The translations under genes were made by a program, and so were the position numbers. Shown one piece after another: positions 34,600-44,185 of a DNA stretch of 64,000 nt. This DNA comes from JANNVK01 sp031430435 (GTDB lineage: Bacteria; Acidobacteriota; Blastocatellia; Pyrinomonadales; Pyrinomonadaceae): contig JANPBM010000041.1 in NCBI GenBank assembly GCA_031430435.1, forward strand, positions 5,410 to 69,409, given 5' to 3'. Below the pieces are notes generated by a model that did no database searches, was not told where the DNA came from, and saw only the letters and a list, made by a program, of their open reading frames with translations. Position 1 is the stretch's first letter, and each line of letters begins with the position of its first letter.

Positions 34600-35397
34600 T
34601 CAACTGACCCAATCGCCCATTTCTCTGAATTTTCGGAAACGCCGCGATTTGAGTTCGGCTGTATCCAACGAGGTTAATTCCTCTAAGTTTCGCAAAATTG
34701 CGGCTCTTAAAGCAGAATTAACCTCTTCGTTATCAACTTTCCAGTCGGAAACTTCCGGAATAATCTCATCGATTACTCTGAATTTCAATAAGTCGTCAGC
34801 CGTTAAACGCAGACATTCCGCCGCCCGTGCCGCTTGTCCCGCATCTTTCCAGAGAATCGCCGCGCAACCTTCGGGCGTAATCACCGAATAGACGGCGTTT
34901 TCCAACATCAACACGCGATCGCCGACACCGACCGCCAAAGCTCCGCCCGAACCGCCTTCGCCAATCACCGCGACAATCGTCGGAACATTCAAATTAGCCA
35001 TTTCGCGCAAGTTGAAAGCAATCGCCTCCGCCTGTCCGCGTTCTTCGGCATCGATTCCGGGATATGCCCCCGGCGTATCGACAAAGGTGATTATCGGTCG
35101 CTTGAATTTTTCGGCTAAACGCATTACACGCAGAGCTTTACGATAACCTTCGGGTTTTGACATGGCAAAATTTCGATACTGCCGCTGTTTCATGTCACGA
35201 CCTTTTTGCTGCCCGATAACACAAACTTCGCGGTTATCCAACTTGGCGAAACCGCAAACCATCGCCGGATCATCCGCATACCGACGATCGCCGTGAATTT
35301 CGATAAAATCCTCGAAAATCCGCTCAAACAAATCCAAAGAGTACGGTCTTTCGGGATGTCTGGCGATTTGAACCCGCTCAAACGCTGTTTTTGTCAT
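34600..35397 (-). CDS. accA: Acetyl-CoA carboxylase carboxyltransferase alpha subunit, N-terminally short
   Basis: 265 residues. The conserved part starts almost at once (VQIARHPERPYSLD at residue 9) and continues with GQQKGRDMK, FVDTPGAYPGIDAEERGQAEAI, and VIGEGGSGGALAVGVGD near 145-161, then SVITPEGCAAILWKD. AccA carries the biotin-binding half of the carboxyltransferase that makes malonyl-CoA. Usual AccA proteins have about 50-60 extra N-terminal residues; an in-frame TAA just upstream excludes them here. It starts four bases after the dnaE stop, so the two are co-transcribed. accD is not in the window. Confidence 0.93.
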   Translation of the reverse strand: MTKTAFERVQIARHPERPYSLDLFERIFEDFIEIHGDRRYADDPAMVCGFAKLDNREVCVIGQQKGRDMKQRQYRNFAMSKPEGYRKALRVMRLAEKFKRPIITFVDTPGAYPGIDAEERGQAEAIAFNLREMANLNVPTIVAVIGEGGSGGALAVGVGDRVLMLENAVYSVITPEGCAAILWKDAGQAARAAECLRLTADDLLKFRVIDEIIPEVSDWKVDNEEVNSALRAAILRNLEELTSLDTAELKSRRFRKFREMGDWVS

Positions 35398-35401
35398 AAA
35401 A

Positions 35402-38400
35402 TTAATTTAACTCCCAACGAACTTGGCAACCTTTTTCGATCAAATCTCTTTCCAATGCTTTACTGCCTTGAATGCGAAGTTGCGAAAGAAATCTCACAGT
35501 TACGTTTTCTTTTGTTTTCAAATCAATGTAAACATCGCATTTGGTTGAGCCTCGGCTGATATTGCGACTTATCGATTCAAACAAATCATCTAATTTAAGA
35601 GCTTTGTTTTCGGGAACCGTTACAAATACTTTACTCGATTTTAGCGGCAAAGCCTCATCCAAACTCTGCGCTTCATCAACAAAAAGCGTAAATTCTTGTC
35701 CTTCGTTCGTCTCGGCTTTACCCGACAAAATCAAAATGCGGTCGTTTTCCAACAAATTAGAGATTTTCGCAAAGGCTTCGGACCAAACCAGACATTTCAC
35801 GCCGTTTGATTGATCTTCAAACCTGAAAATTGCAAACCTGTTGCCTTTTTTACTGTATTTCACCTGCAAACCCGAAACGATACCGGCAATCGAAATTTGT
35901 TCCCGGTTTTCCAATTCGGTAAAATCGGCGATTTTGTTTATTTTCAAGTCCGACAAAAGTTGATCGTAATCATCCAGCGGGTGATTTGAGAGATAAAATC
36001 CGATCGCCCCTTTCTCCTCTTGCGTCAACTTCTGCTGTGTCCACGCCGCAACTTGCGGCAATTCCTCGTCGGCGGTCGATAAATCGTCCTCAGAGCCGCC
36101 GAAGAGCATTGATTGCCCCTTCAGTTTATCGTTCCAAGAACGCTGGGCGTGAGCAAGCGAACCATCGACTCCGGCAAACAGTCTGGCTCGCCACAAATTA
36201 ACATTGTGGTCGCAGGGAATCAACGAATCAAAAGCTCCCGCGCCGATTAAACTTTCTAAACCGCGACGATTTACCGAACCCTGTTGAATTCCGGAGACAA
36301 AATCATACAGAGAAGCGAATTTACCTTTCTTTCTCGCTTCCATTATCGCATCGACCGTAGTTGCTCCCAAACCTTTAATTGCAGTCAAACCGAATCGAAC
36401 CGTGTCATTTAAGGGCGTGAAACCGCCGTCGCTTTCGTTTACGTCGGGCGGCAAAAGTTTAACGTTTAACTGCTTAAGCTCACTTGAGTATTTATAAATT
36501 TTCGCCGTGTCTTGCGATTCCGACGATAAAACACTTGCATAAAAATAAGCCGGATAGTGTGCTTTAAGATAAGCGGTTTGGAATGCTAAATAAGCATAAG
36601 CAACCGAGTGACTGCGATTAAAACCGTAATCGGCAAACTGTGCCATCAAACGAAAAATCTCTTCGGCTTTGGCTTTCGGTATTTTACGCTCGACCGCTCC
36701 GTTGACAAACTTGTCTTCGTGCATCGCCATCTCTTCGCGTTTCTTTTTACCCATTGCCCGCCGCATTAAATCGGCTTCGCCAAGCGAGTATCCGGCAAGA
36801 TTTTGAGCCAGTTGCATAATCTGTTCTTGATACACCAAAACGCCGTAGGTATTGCTTAATATATCTTTCATTTCAGGTACGATATATTGTACCTTTTTGT
36901 CGCCGCGATGTCTGGCAATAAAATCATCAACCATTCCGCCATCCAACGGACCCGGGCGGTAGAGAGCGTTTAAGGCGGCTAAATCCTCCAGTTCCTTTGG
37001 TTTTAAGCGGCGACAAATTTCTTGCATACCGGATGATTCAAACTGAAAAATTGCTTCCGTTTTACCGTCGGCAAAAAGTTTCATCGTCTTTTCGTCCTCC
37101 AGCGAAACCAAACTCCAATCAATTTCGACATTTAATTTCTGCTTAAGGCTTTTTAAGCAGTCGCTTATAGTTGTCAGAGTGGTTAAAGCAAGAAAGTCCA
37201 TCTTAAGCATTCCGACTTTCTCCAAATCGTTCATCGTGTACTGACTCGTCAGTTCATTTTTAGACGAATAGGTAATCGGAACAATTTCGTGCAAAGGTTT
37301 GGGCGAGATAACGACTCCCGCCGCGTGAACCGAGGAATGACGCGAACAACCTTCCAAACGCATCGCCAAATCGACCAGTCTTTTTGTGTTCGCATCGGTT
37401 TCCATGCCTTGCTTGAGTTCGGGAACTTGCTCGATGGCTTGCGTAATGCCGATGTTCCTCCCGCGAACCGGCGGCGGAATAAGTTTGGCAATTTTCTCAA
37501 CCTCCGCATACGGCATTTCTAAAGCTCGCCCGACATCTTTTATCGCCGCTTTTGAAGCCATCGTCCCGAATGTAATAATCTGGCAGACGGAATCACGTCC
37601 GTAAAATTCGGTTACATGGTTGATAACTTCGGCTCGCCCGCGAACACAAAAATCAATATCTATATCGGGCATCGAAATACGTTCGGGATTCAAAAAACGC
37701 TCGAAAAGCAAATCATATTGAAGCGGATCAACATCCGTAATTTCCATACAATACGCCACCAGCGAACCCGCCGCCGAACCGCGTCCCGGACCGACCGGGA
37801 TGTCTTTCCGCTTGGCATATTGAATAAACTCCCAAACAATCAGAAAGTAACCCGGAAAACCCATGTTATTGATGGTTTTAATCTCGCGTCGAATGCGGGC
37901 GTGATAATCTTCGAGCGAATACTTAAGCGTTCCTTTTGCCTGTAATTTATCCCAGACATTTTTTTGGCGCACGGCAAAACCGTCCATAATTACTTTTTCG
38001 AAATAATCTTCGGTCGTTTCGCAACCCGAGTCTTTCGGGATCGGAAAACCGGGCAACGTCAGCTCGCCGCTGGAAATCTTAAAATCGCATTTTTCCGCAA
38101 TCTCCAGTGTTCGGTTCAACGAATCGGGTAGTTCGTCGCCGAATAAACGCCACATTTCATCGGTCGAACGGACATAAAATTCATTTGACCCCATAATCGT
38201 CCGCGAATTGTCGTTGAGAGTACGCCCTTCGCCGATGCAAAGCAGAACTTCTTGAGCTTGAGCATCATCGGCAGTCAGATAAAACGGCTCATTTGTTGCG
38301 ATTAAAGGAATTCCGGTCTTTTTTGAAAGTTCGACAAGCGGTTTGTGAAGTTTTTTTTCTTCAGCCAAACCGTGATCTTGAATCTCGATAAAATAGTTTC

Positions 38401-38914
38401 CGGAACCAAAAATATCTTCGAACAACTTAGCTTTTTTCTCGGCTTCGGCAAAGTTTTCCTGCTGAAGATAGTGCCAAACCGCCCCCTTGAAACCCGATGA
38501 AAGCGCGATTAAACCACCGCTTCTTTCCGCTAAAAGTTCGACATCGATTCGCGGCTTATGATGAAAACCTTCGGTAAATGCTTTTGAAGACAAATAAGTT
38601 AAGTTTTGATAACCTTCAAAATCTTTTGCCAATAAAACGATTTGGTAATAAGGTCTTTCTCCCGTTTGAAGCGAAACTCCTTTATCCAAGCGACTTCCGA
38701 AAGTTAAAAACGCTTCATACCCGATGACGGGATGAATTCCGTTGGCTTTCATGTTATTGTAAAAGGTTACAGCACCGTACATGTTGCCCAAATCCGTAAT
38801 GGCACAGGCTTTCTGCTGCAAAGTATTTAAATGCTTTGCCAACGGTTTAAGTTGAACGGCACTTTCCAAAAGACTAAAATCGGTGTGTAAATGAAGGTGA
38901 ACAAATTCTCGCAT
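35402..38914 (-). CDS. dnaE: DNA polymerase III alpha subunit DnaE
   Basis: 1170 residues, the length of DnaE1. N-terminal PHP domain begins FVHLHLHTDFSLLES. The C-family polymerase core shows GPGRGSAAGSLVAYC near residue 370 and the catalytic acidic strand PDIDIDF near 410, then the YQEQIM and YGFNRSHSVAYA motifs. A helix-hairpin-helix near 830 and an OB-fold domain near 985-1060 follow. It is the replicative polymerase. It is followed by accA and is divergent from miaB with only 16 bases between the starts. Confidence 0.97.
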   Translation of the reverse strand: MREFVHLHLHTDFSLLESAVQLKPLAKHLNTLQQKACAITDLGNMYGAVTFYNNMKANGIHPVIGYEAFLTFGSRLDKGVSLQTGERPYYQIVLLAKDFEGYQNLTYLSSKAFTEGFHHKPRIDVELLAERSGGLIALSSGFKGAVWHYLQQENFAEAEKKAKLFEDIFGSGNYFIEIQDHGLAEEKKLHKPLVELSKKTGIPLIATNEPFYLTADDAQAQEVLLCIGEGRTLNDNSRTIMGSNEFYVRSTDEMWRLFGDELPDSLNRTLEIAEKCDFKISSGELTLPGFPIPKDSGCETTEDYFEKVIMDGFAVRQKNVWDKLQAKGTLKYSLEDYHARIRREIKTINNMGFPGYFLIVWEFIQYAKRKDIPVGPGRGSAAGSLVAYCMEITDVDPLQYDLLFERFLNPERISMPDIDIDFCVRGRAEVINHVTEFYGRDSVCQIITFGTMASKAAIKDVGRALEMPYAEVEKIAKLIPPPVRGRNIGITQAIEQVPELKQGMETDANTKRLVDLAMRLEGCSRHSSVHAAGVVISPKPLHEIVPITYSSKNELTSQYTMNDLEKVGMLKMDFLALTTLTTISDCLKSLKQKLNVEIDWSLVSLEDEKTMKLFADGKTEAIFQFESSGMQEICRRLKPKELEDLAALNALYRPGPLDGGMVDDFIARHRGDKKVQYIVPEMKDILSNTYGVLVYQEQIMQLAQNLAGYSLGEADLMRRAMGKKKREEMAMHEDKFVNGAVERKIPKAKAEEIFRLMAQFADYGFNRSHSVAYAYLAFQTAYLKAHYPAYFYASVLSSESQDTAKIYKYSSELKQLNVKLLPPDVNESDGGFTPLNDTVRFGLTAIKGLGATTVDAIMEARKKGKFASLYDFVSGIQQGSVNRRGLESLIGAGAFDSLIPCDHNVNLWRARLFAGVDGSLAHAQRSWNDKLKGQSMLFGGSEDDLSTADEELPQVAAWTQQKLTQEEKGAIGFYLSNHPLDDYDQLLSDLKINKIADFTELENREQISIAGIVSGLQVKYSKKGNRFAIFRFEDQSNGVKCLVWSEAFAKISNLLENDRILILSGKAETNEGQEFTLFVDEAQSLDEALPLKSSKVFVTVPENKALKLDDLFESISRNISRGSTKCDVYIDLKTKENVTVRFLSQLRIQGSKALERDLIEKGCQVRWELN

Positions 38915-38930
38915 AATTTTTTTGAAACAA

Positions 38931-40271
38931 ATGTCTTATAAGAGTAAAACAAAAAAAGTATATTTGGAAACATATGGTTGCCAGATGAATGTATCTGATT
39001 CCGAAAGAGTTTCAAGTCTATTAAATACAAAGGGTTACGAATTAACCGCAACCGAGGAAAATGCCGATGTTGTTTTGATAAACACCTGTTCGGTACGCGA
39101 AAAAGCCGAGAATAAACTTTATTCGAGAGTCGGCAGACTCCGCGAAAAGAAAAATAAACCGATTGTCGGCGTAATGGGTTGCGTCGCTCAACTCGAAGGC
39201 GAAACACTTTTCGAGCGAGCAAACGGCGTAGATTTCGTCGTCGGCACCAGAGCAGTCGGGCGCGTTCACGAGGCAATCGAGAAAGCTTTTGCCCAAAATA
39301 TGCCTGTTTTGGACTTGGGCGAACGCGAAGCCGATTATGATTGGACAGTCGGCGAAAAGTCGCGCTATTCACCTTTCGTTGCCTTTGTACCGATTATCGA
39401 AGGTTGCAATAAATTTTGCACATACTGTATCGTCCCGTTTTCACGCGGAAGAGAACGAAGTTTACCTGCTTCGGAAATAATCGGACAGGTTTTGGAATTA
39501 AAATGCCAAGGTGTTAAAGAGATTCACTTAATCGGTCAAAACGTAAACAGTTACAGACCGCAAGTTGAGACAGGACTTGAACTGTTTTCGGGGGCAACGC
39601 CGTTCTCTAGGTTATTAAGAGCCGTTGCCGCAACCGGCATGGAGCGAATAAAGTTCACAACTTCTTTTCCGCGAGATTTCCATCCCGACATAGTTAAAGC
39701 AATAGAGGAACACAAAAATTTGTGTAATTTCGCCCATTTACCCGTTCAATCGGGGAGCAATAATGTTTTGCGGGCAATGCGTCGCGGACACACGGTTGAC
39801 GATTACAAAAAAAGAGTTGACATAATCCGCAACTCGCCGCGAAACATCGCTTTGACCACGGATTTAATTGTCGGTTTTCCAAATGAAACGGCGGAAGATT
39901 TTAAAGGAACAATGGACTTATTCCAATACTGTCAATATGATAGCGGTTATATCTACAAGTATTCGGTGAGGTCGGGAACAGTTGCTTCGGAAATGGTTGA
40001 CAATGTCTTGCCGGACGAGAAAACAAGACGATTTTTAGAGCTTGAGCAAATTCAAAAATCATTTCAACAGCTAAGTTTACAAAAAGAACTTAATCAAATA
40101 CATGAAGTTTTGGTCGAGAATTTAAATACGAGAATCGAAGGTCAATTAACCGGACACACAACTTGCCACCGAGTTGTAAACTTTACGGGTCAACCCGGTT
40201 TGCTTGGGCAAATAGTTAAGGTTAAAATAACAGAAATAAAAAGTAACACCCTGTTTGGCGTTTTACTGTAA
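38931..40271 (+). CDS. miaB: tRNA-2-methylthio-N6-dimethylallyladenosine synthase MiaB
   Basis: 446 residues from the ATG at 38931; a TTG three codons earlier is less likely. The UPF0004 domain carries the auxiliary-cluster cysteines (YLETYGCQMNVSDSE, INTCSVREKAE, GVMGCVAQ). The radical SAM CxxxCxxC is EGCNKFCTYCIVPFSRGRERS near residue 155-175, and a TRAM domain closes the protein. MiaB adds a methylthio group to i6A37 of tRNAs. The start is 16 bases from the divergent dnaE start and has no clear ribosome site. The bifunctional-nuclease gene follows after 13 bases. Confidence 0.95.
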   Translation: MSYKSKTKKVYLETYGCQMNVSDSERVSSLLNTKGYELTATEENADVVLINTCSVREKAENKLYSRVGRLREKKNKPIVGVMGCVAQLEGETLFERANGVDFVVGTRAVGRVHEAIEKAFAQNMPVLDLGEREADYDWTVGEKSRYSPFVAFVPIIEGCNKFCTYCIVPFSRGRERSLPASEIIGQVLELKCQGVKEIHLIGQNVNSYRPQVETGLELFSGATPFSRLLRAVAATGMERIKFTTSFPRDFHPDIVKAIEEHKNLCNFAHLPVQSGSNNVLRAMRRGHTVDDYKKRVDIIRNSPRNIALTTDLIVGFPNETAEDFKGTMDLFQYCQYDSGYIYKYSVRSGTVASEMVDNVLPDEKTRRFLELEQIQKSFQQLSLQKELNQIHEVLVENLNTRIEGQLTGHTTCHRVVNFTGQPGLLGQIVKVKITEIKSNTLFGVLL

Positions 40272-40284
40272 AAAGGAGTTTGCT

Positions 40285-40773
40285 ATGTTGTCGGAAATTA
40301 CAGAAGTTAAAGTCGGCGCGTTAATTATGGACCCGAACAGTTCGACCCCGATTATTGTCTTGAAAGGAGTTGACAGTGATGTCATTCTGCCTATTTGGGT
40401 CGGGAACTATGAAGCTAATGCCATCGCTCTGGAGATTGAAAAAATTGCCCCGCAACGTCCGATGACACACGACTTAATCAAAAATATAATCAGTGAATTG
40501 GGTTTAGAAATTAAAAAAGTAGTCATTAACAACCTCAAAGAAAATACGTTTTACGCTCAAATTTATCTTACCGGAGAAAAAGGTCAAACCATTTTGCTTG
40601 ATGCCCGCCCGTCCGATGCAATTGCTTTGGCGTTACGCTTCGATACTTCAATTTATATTGCCAATCACATTTTGGAATTGACAATGGCAGGCGACACCTT
40701 AAATAATTCGGCGCAAACTGAAACTGCCGATATACAAAACACGGCTGAAGACTGGCCGGATATAATACAATGA
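40285..40773 (+). CDS. Bifunctional nuclease (BFN/DUF151) domain protein
   Basis: 162 residues from the ATG at 40285, with AAGGAG upstream; a longer reading from 40255 overlaps miaB. The BFN domain spans about residues 1-130: VKVGALIMDPNSSTPIIVLK, LPIWVGNYEANAIALE, RPMTHDLIKNII and LDARPSDAIALALR. Family members have RNase/DNase activity in plants and are widespread in bacteria with unclear roles. It is sandwiched between miaB and parA, overlapping parA by four bases (ATGA). Confidence 0.9.
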   Translation: MLSEITEVKVGALIMDPNSSTPIIVLKGVDSDVILPIWVGNYEANAIALEIEKIAPQRPMTHDLIKNIISELGLEIKKVVINNLKENTFYAQIYLTGEKGQTILLDARPSDAIALALRFDTSIYIANHILELTMAGDTLNNSAQTETADIQNTAEDWPDIIQ

Positions 40774-41540
40774 AATCTAAAATGATTGTTTCGATTGCAA
40801 ACCAAAAAGGCGGAGTCGGTAAAACCACGACTTCCATTAACCTTTCTGCGGGTTTGGCGTTAAACGGAAAAAAAACATTGCTGGTTGACCTTGATCCGCA
40901 GGGAAACAGCTCTATCTCTCTGCTTGATCTGCAACTTATCAAAGGAAGCGCTTACGAGTTTTTGACGGAAACAGACAAAGATTGGAAAGACTTTGTTTAT
41001 CACACGAGTTATGAAAACTTGGACGTTATTCCGGCTAAAATAAATTTGGCTAAACTTGAAGCCAAACTTGTCGGAGATTTCGATTCGATTTTTCGTTTGA
41101 AAGACAGAATCGAACAGCTTATTTCCGAGTACGATGTGGTTGTTTTCGATACGCCGCCGACACTCGGCTTAACCACCGTCAACGCTTTGGTTGCCTCGAC
41201 ACATGTCTTAATTCCGATTCAATCTTCGTATTTTGCCTTGGAAGGAACAGGCGATTTGCTTGAAACAATCGAAAAAGTGCGCTCGCGTCCGAATCCCGAT
41301 TTGCAACTGCTTGGCGTTTTGGTTACTCTTTATGACAAACGAACCGCGTTGTCTAAGGATGTTGAAGCGCACATCCGTAAAGTTTTCGGTGAAAAGGCTT
41401 TTAACACGGCTATCACCAGAAGTGTTCGTCTGGAAGAATCTCCTGCCCATAAAGAGACTATTTTTACATATTCTCCGACATCAAACAGCGCGAAGGAATA
41501 TCAACAGCTTTGTGAGGAGGTTTTAGCCCGTGTCAAATAA
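40770..41540 (+). CDS. parA: Chromosome partitioning ATPase ParA/Soj
   Basis: 256 residues with the deviant Walker A IANQKGGVGKTTTSIN near residue 7-22, the LVDLDPQGNSS strand near 39, and VVFDTPPTLGL near 123. No N-terminal DNA-binding domain, so it is the chromosomal Soj type. It forms a DNA-bound ATP dimer moved by ParB. The gene overlaps both the BFN gene upstream (4 bases) and parB downstream (11 bases). Confidence 0.95.
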   Translation: MKSKMIVSIANQKGGVGKTTTSINLSAGLALNGKKTLLVDLDPQGNSSISLLDLQLIKGSAYEFLTETDKDWKDFVYHTSYENLDVIPAKINLAKLEAKLVGDFDSIFRLKDRIEQLISEYDVVVFDTPPTLGLTTVNALVASTHVLIPIQSSYFALEGTGDLLETIEKVRSRPNPDLQLLGVLVTLYDKRTALSKDVEAHIRKVFGEKAFNTAITRSVRLEESPAHKETIFTYSPTSNSAKEYQQLCEEVLARVK

Positions 41541-42576
41541 AAGAGGTCTGCCGGCAGGAGTCGGATTACGCCACGATGCTCATTACGTCGAAGAAATTTC
41601 AAAAATTACCCGAAGTGTCGGCAGAGTAATCCAAATCGATAAAATTGAACCGAACCCGGCACAACCGCGTTCCGAAATCGGCGATTTGAGCGAATTAACA
41701 AATTCAGTCAAAGAAAAAGGAGTACTTGAGCCGCTTCTGGTCAAACCGACCGGAATTGACAGTTGGATGATTATCGCCGGCGAACGCCGTTGGCGGGCAG
41801 CCAATCTTGCAGGCTTAACCGAAGTTCCTTGTATCGAGATGGATATTGACGAAAAGGGAATTGCCGAAATTGCCTTGATCGAGAATTTGCAACGCAAAGA
41901 TTTAACCGTTTGGGAGGAATCCGACGGACTCGCATCGCTTTCCGCGCGTTTCGGTTACACGCACGAAGAGATTGCCAAAAAAATCGGTAAAAGCCGAACA
42001 ACCGTCACGGAATCATTGGCAATCGCCGGCTTACCGAAGGAAATTCGAGATAAATGCCGTGAAAATAAAATTCAGGCAAAGTCAACCTTGCTTGAAATTT
42101 CAAGGCAGTTCGACAAGGATTCAATGTTTGATTTGCTCGGCAGAATTCAATCGAACGGACTGGTTACACGCGAGAAAATCAGACAAGAAGTCCGTCCGCA
42201 AGAAGCAAAATCGGTTGCTAAACCCGCCGTTATAAAAATCGAGCCAAAGGTTGAAACGCCCGCCGTCTCTGTGTTCAGACCGGAGAAACCGCCCGCATCC
42301 GCAGTTGTTTCGACCGCCGCCGGTCCGAGTATTGCCGACCTGCATGAACTCGAAGCCGAACGTGCCAAAAATGAATTGGTCAAATTAGTAAATTCGCCGT
42401 TGCCGAATGCTTCGACTCGATTATCGGGCGAAACCAAGCAAAGTGTTTTTATTTATGTTCCGACCGGCAACGATTTCAAACTGGAGATTAAATTTCAAAG
42501 GAAAGATAAGTATAATTTGGATGATGTCATCGATGCCTTGCGCAAGACGCTGGATTATTGGGAACAATCGAGATAA
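41530..42576 (+). CDS. parB: Chromosome partitioning protein ParB
   Basis: 348 residues from a GTG at 41530 with GAGGAGG upstream, inside the end of parA. The N-terminal CTPase domain has IEPNPAQPRSE near residue 42, VLEPLLVKP and the arginine box AGERRWRAANLAG near 84-96, then ENLQRKDLTVWEE. The HTH domain is TYxHEEIAKKIGKSRTTVTESL-like near 142-160. A Pro/Ala/Val-rich linker (about 225-275) leads to an unusual C-terminal domain with a beta-strand pattern (FIYVPTGNDFKLEIKFQ) in place of the usual leucine-zipper end. No parS-like palindrome was noticed in the window. Confidence 0.93.
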   Translation: MSNKRGLPAGVGLRHDAHYVEEISKITRSVGRVIQIDKIEPNPAQPRSEIGDLSELTNSVKEKGVLEPLLVKPTGIDSWMIIAGERRWRAANLAGLTEVPCIEMDIDEKGIAEIALIENLQRKDLTVWEESDGLASLSARFGYTHEEIAKKIGKSRTTVTESLAIAGLPKEIRDKCRENKIQAKSTLLEISRQFDKDSMFDLLGRIQSNGLVTREKIRQEVRPQEAKSVAKPAVIKIEPKVETPAVSVFRPEKPPASAVVSTAAGPSIADLHELEAERAKNELVKLVNSPLPNASTRLSGETKQSVFIYVPTGNDFKLEIKFQRKDKYNLDDVIDALRKTLDYWEQSR

Positions 42577-42690
42577 GCGCTTGTTTAATCTCGTTCGACG
42601 GCATATTTATAACATAATCTTTATTATCAGACGCAAGCGGTATAAGTAAATCAGCTTCTCCTTCAGCATTGAAAGCCCCACCTTTTGATA

Positions 42691-43913
42691 GGGCGAACGC
42701 ATTAAAAATGTAAGAAAAGGAGAAAATGTGTCAAACTTCAATTTAATTCTGAAATTGAGGTGAGAAAAACGTTGAAACAGTTAAAGGCAACGAGTTTATT
42801 TGAAAAAGTCGGAGAAATAAAAGACCCGCGAATGGAACGCAAGAAACTTCATTCGTTAAAAGATATTTTGGTGATTGCAGTCTGTGCGACGATTTGCGGA
42901 GCAGATAATTGGGAAGATATTGCCGAATTCGGCGAATCTAAACAAGAATGGTTTGCTTCATTTTTAGAATTACAGAACGGAATTCCGTCGCACGACACTT
43001 TTCGGAGAGTCTTTATCTTGTTGGATAATATCGAGTTAAAGACATTATTTGCGGAATGGATCAGCTCTGTCGTCAGTTTGAGCGAAGGAAGTTTGGTAAA
43101 TATTGACGGAAAGACTTTGTGCGGCAGCAAAGAACCGTTAAAGAACAAAAAAGCGTTAAATATCGTCAGTGCGTGGGCAGCCGAACAATCGGTCGTGTTG
43201 GGGCAAGTGCGGTGCGAAGAGAAATCGAACGAGATCACGGCGATTCCCGAATTGCTGAAGATTTTGGACGTAAAAGGCTGTATCGTGACGATAGACGCGA
43301 TGGGTTGTCAAACGGAAATCGTCAAAGAAATCGTGGAAAAAGAGGCGGATTATGTGATTGCCTTGAAAGGAAATCAAGGGAATTTGCACCGCGATATTAA
43401 AGATTATCTTGATTGGGGAGAGCGAATCGGGTTCCCGGAAATCAAGTATGATTACAGCGAAACGTTAGAAAAAGGACACGGACGAATCGAAGAAAGACGA
43501 TGTTGGGTAACCGAAGAAATTGGTTGGCTGGAAGGCAAAGAAAAGTGGAAAAACTTGAAAAGTATCGTGATGGTGGAAGCGATTCGGGAAGTAATCGGCG
43601 GTAAGAAAACAGTCGAAAGACGATATTTTATCAGCAGTTTAGAGGCAAATGCGGAATTAGCCCTAAAATGTGTGAGAGGACATTGGGCAATCGAAAACAA
43701 CCTGCATTGGTGCTTAGACATTGGATTTAGAGAAGACGCAAATCAAGTTCGGGAAGCAAAATCAGCCGAGAATTTGGCAACTTTGAGGCACATCGGAATA
43801 AATCTGTTGAAGCAGGAAAAAAGCTGTAAAAGAGGAATCGAAGGCAAACGCAAGAAAGCAGGGTGGGATGAAAATTACTTGCTTAAAGTTTTACAATTTT
43901 AATGCGTTCGCCC
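42691..43913 (+). mobile_element. ISAs1-family-like insertion sequence
   Basis: An element of about 1.22 kb with inverted ends. TAGGGCGAACGCATTAAAA at 42689-42707 is matched by its exact complement at 43897-43915, and the match continues after one mismatch through TGTAA, giving 24 of 25 positions. The outer TA may belong to the ends or to the target. One transposase gene fills the element. No direct repeat of 8-10 bp is visible outside the ends, and the right end cuts the HNH gene, so the flanks seem to have been rearranged after insertion. Confidence 0.88.
42760..43902 (+). CDS. ISAs1-type DDE transposase
   Basis: 380 residues from a GTG at 42760; a TTG at 42772 has better spacing from the GAGGTG ribosome site and would remove four residues. 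The N-terminal DUF4372-like part has DPRMERKKLHSLKDILVIAVCATICGADNWEDIAEFG-type sequence, characteristic of ISAs1/H-repeat proteins. The DDE core shows IDGKTLCGS near residue 120, VTIDAMGCQ near 175, VIALKGNQ near 205 and the late ENNLHWCLDIGFREDANQVR-like segment with the catalytic Glu. The reading frame is complete, so it could be active. Confidence 0.92.
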   Translation: MRKTLKQLKATSLFEKVGEIKDPRMERKKLHSLKDILVIAVCATICGADNWEDIAEFGESKQEWFASFLELQNGIPSHDTFRRVFILLDNIELKTLFAEWISSVVSLSEGSLVNIDGKTLCGSKEPLKNKKALNIVSAWAAEQSVVLGQVRCEEKSNEITAIPELLKILDVKGCIVTIDAMGCQTEIVKEIVEKEADYVIALKGNQGNLHRDIKDYLDWGERIGFPEIKYDYSETLEKGHGRIEERRCWVTEEIGWLEGKEKWKNLKSIVMVEAIREVIGGKKTVERRYFISSLEANAELALKCVRGHWAIENNLHWCLDIGFREDANQVREAKSAENLATLRHIGINLLKQEKSCKRGIEGKRKKAGWDENYLLKVLQF

Positions 43914-44185
43914 TAGGCTAAGTTTAGAGGTTCAAATGTAAAATGACTATATAATGATTTTGGAGTAATATGTTCAATATCAACTTCTTTAATATCAAAA
44001 CCTAATTCGCGTTTGCAATAACAGCATTCATTATCTTGTTGAATTCTTAAGAAATTTCTTATATTGGACTTTATTCCATCAAAAACAGATTTTTTATCCC
44101 AATCAGTGTGTAAAGTGAAATTATTATCAACAATAGCTTGTTCATCATTGTTAATTGTATATGGCGTTGCTATTTTATTAGGCAT
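43913..44185 (-). pseudogene. Septu PtuB-like HNH endonuclease, truncated by the IS end
   Basis: 90 residues remain. Cys-x-x-Cys (ECCYCKREL, near residue 54-58) and DIEHITPKS near 69-77 are the first zinc-binding pair and the catalytic His of the HNH family linked to Septu and some retrons. The second half (NL...C-x-x-C/N...N..K) is missing: the frame reads EPLNLA and stops at a TAG formed by the border bases of the insertion sequence. The gene overlaps the ATPase stop by eight bases, so it was the second cistron of an ATPase-HNH pair. Very AT-rich, unlike the flanking chromosome. Confidence 0.78.

Noticed and set aside
40770..42576. Replication origin next to parAB
   Set aside because: No dnaA, DnaA-box cluster, gidA/mnm genes or parS palindrome was noticed; parAB alone does not show an origin.
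42577..42688. 3' remainder of the HNH gene left of the insertion sequence
   Set aside because: The 112 bases contain no frame with the missing C-x-x-C/N motif; they look like the parB downstream region.
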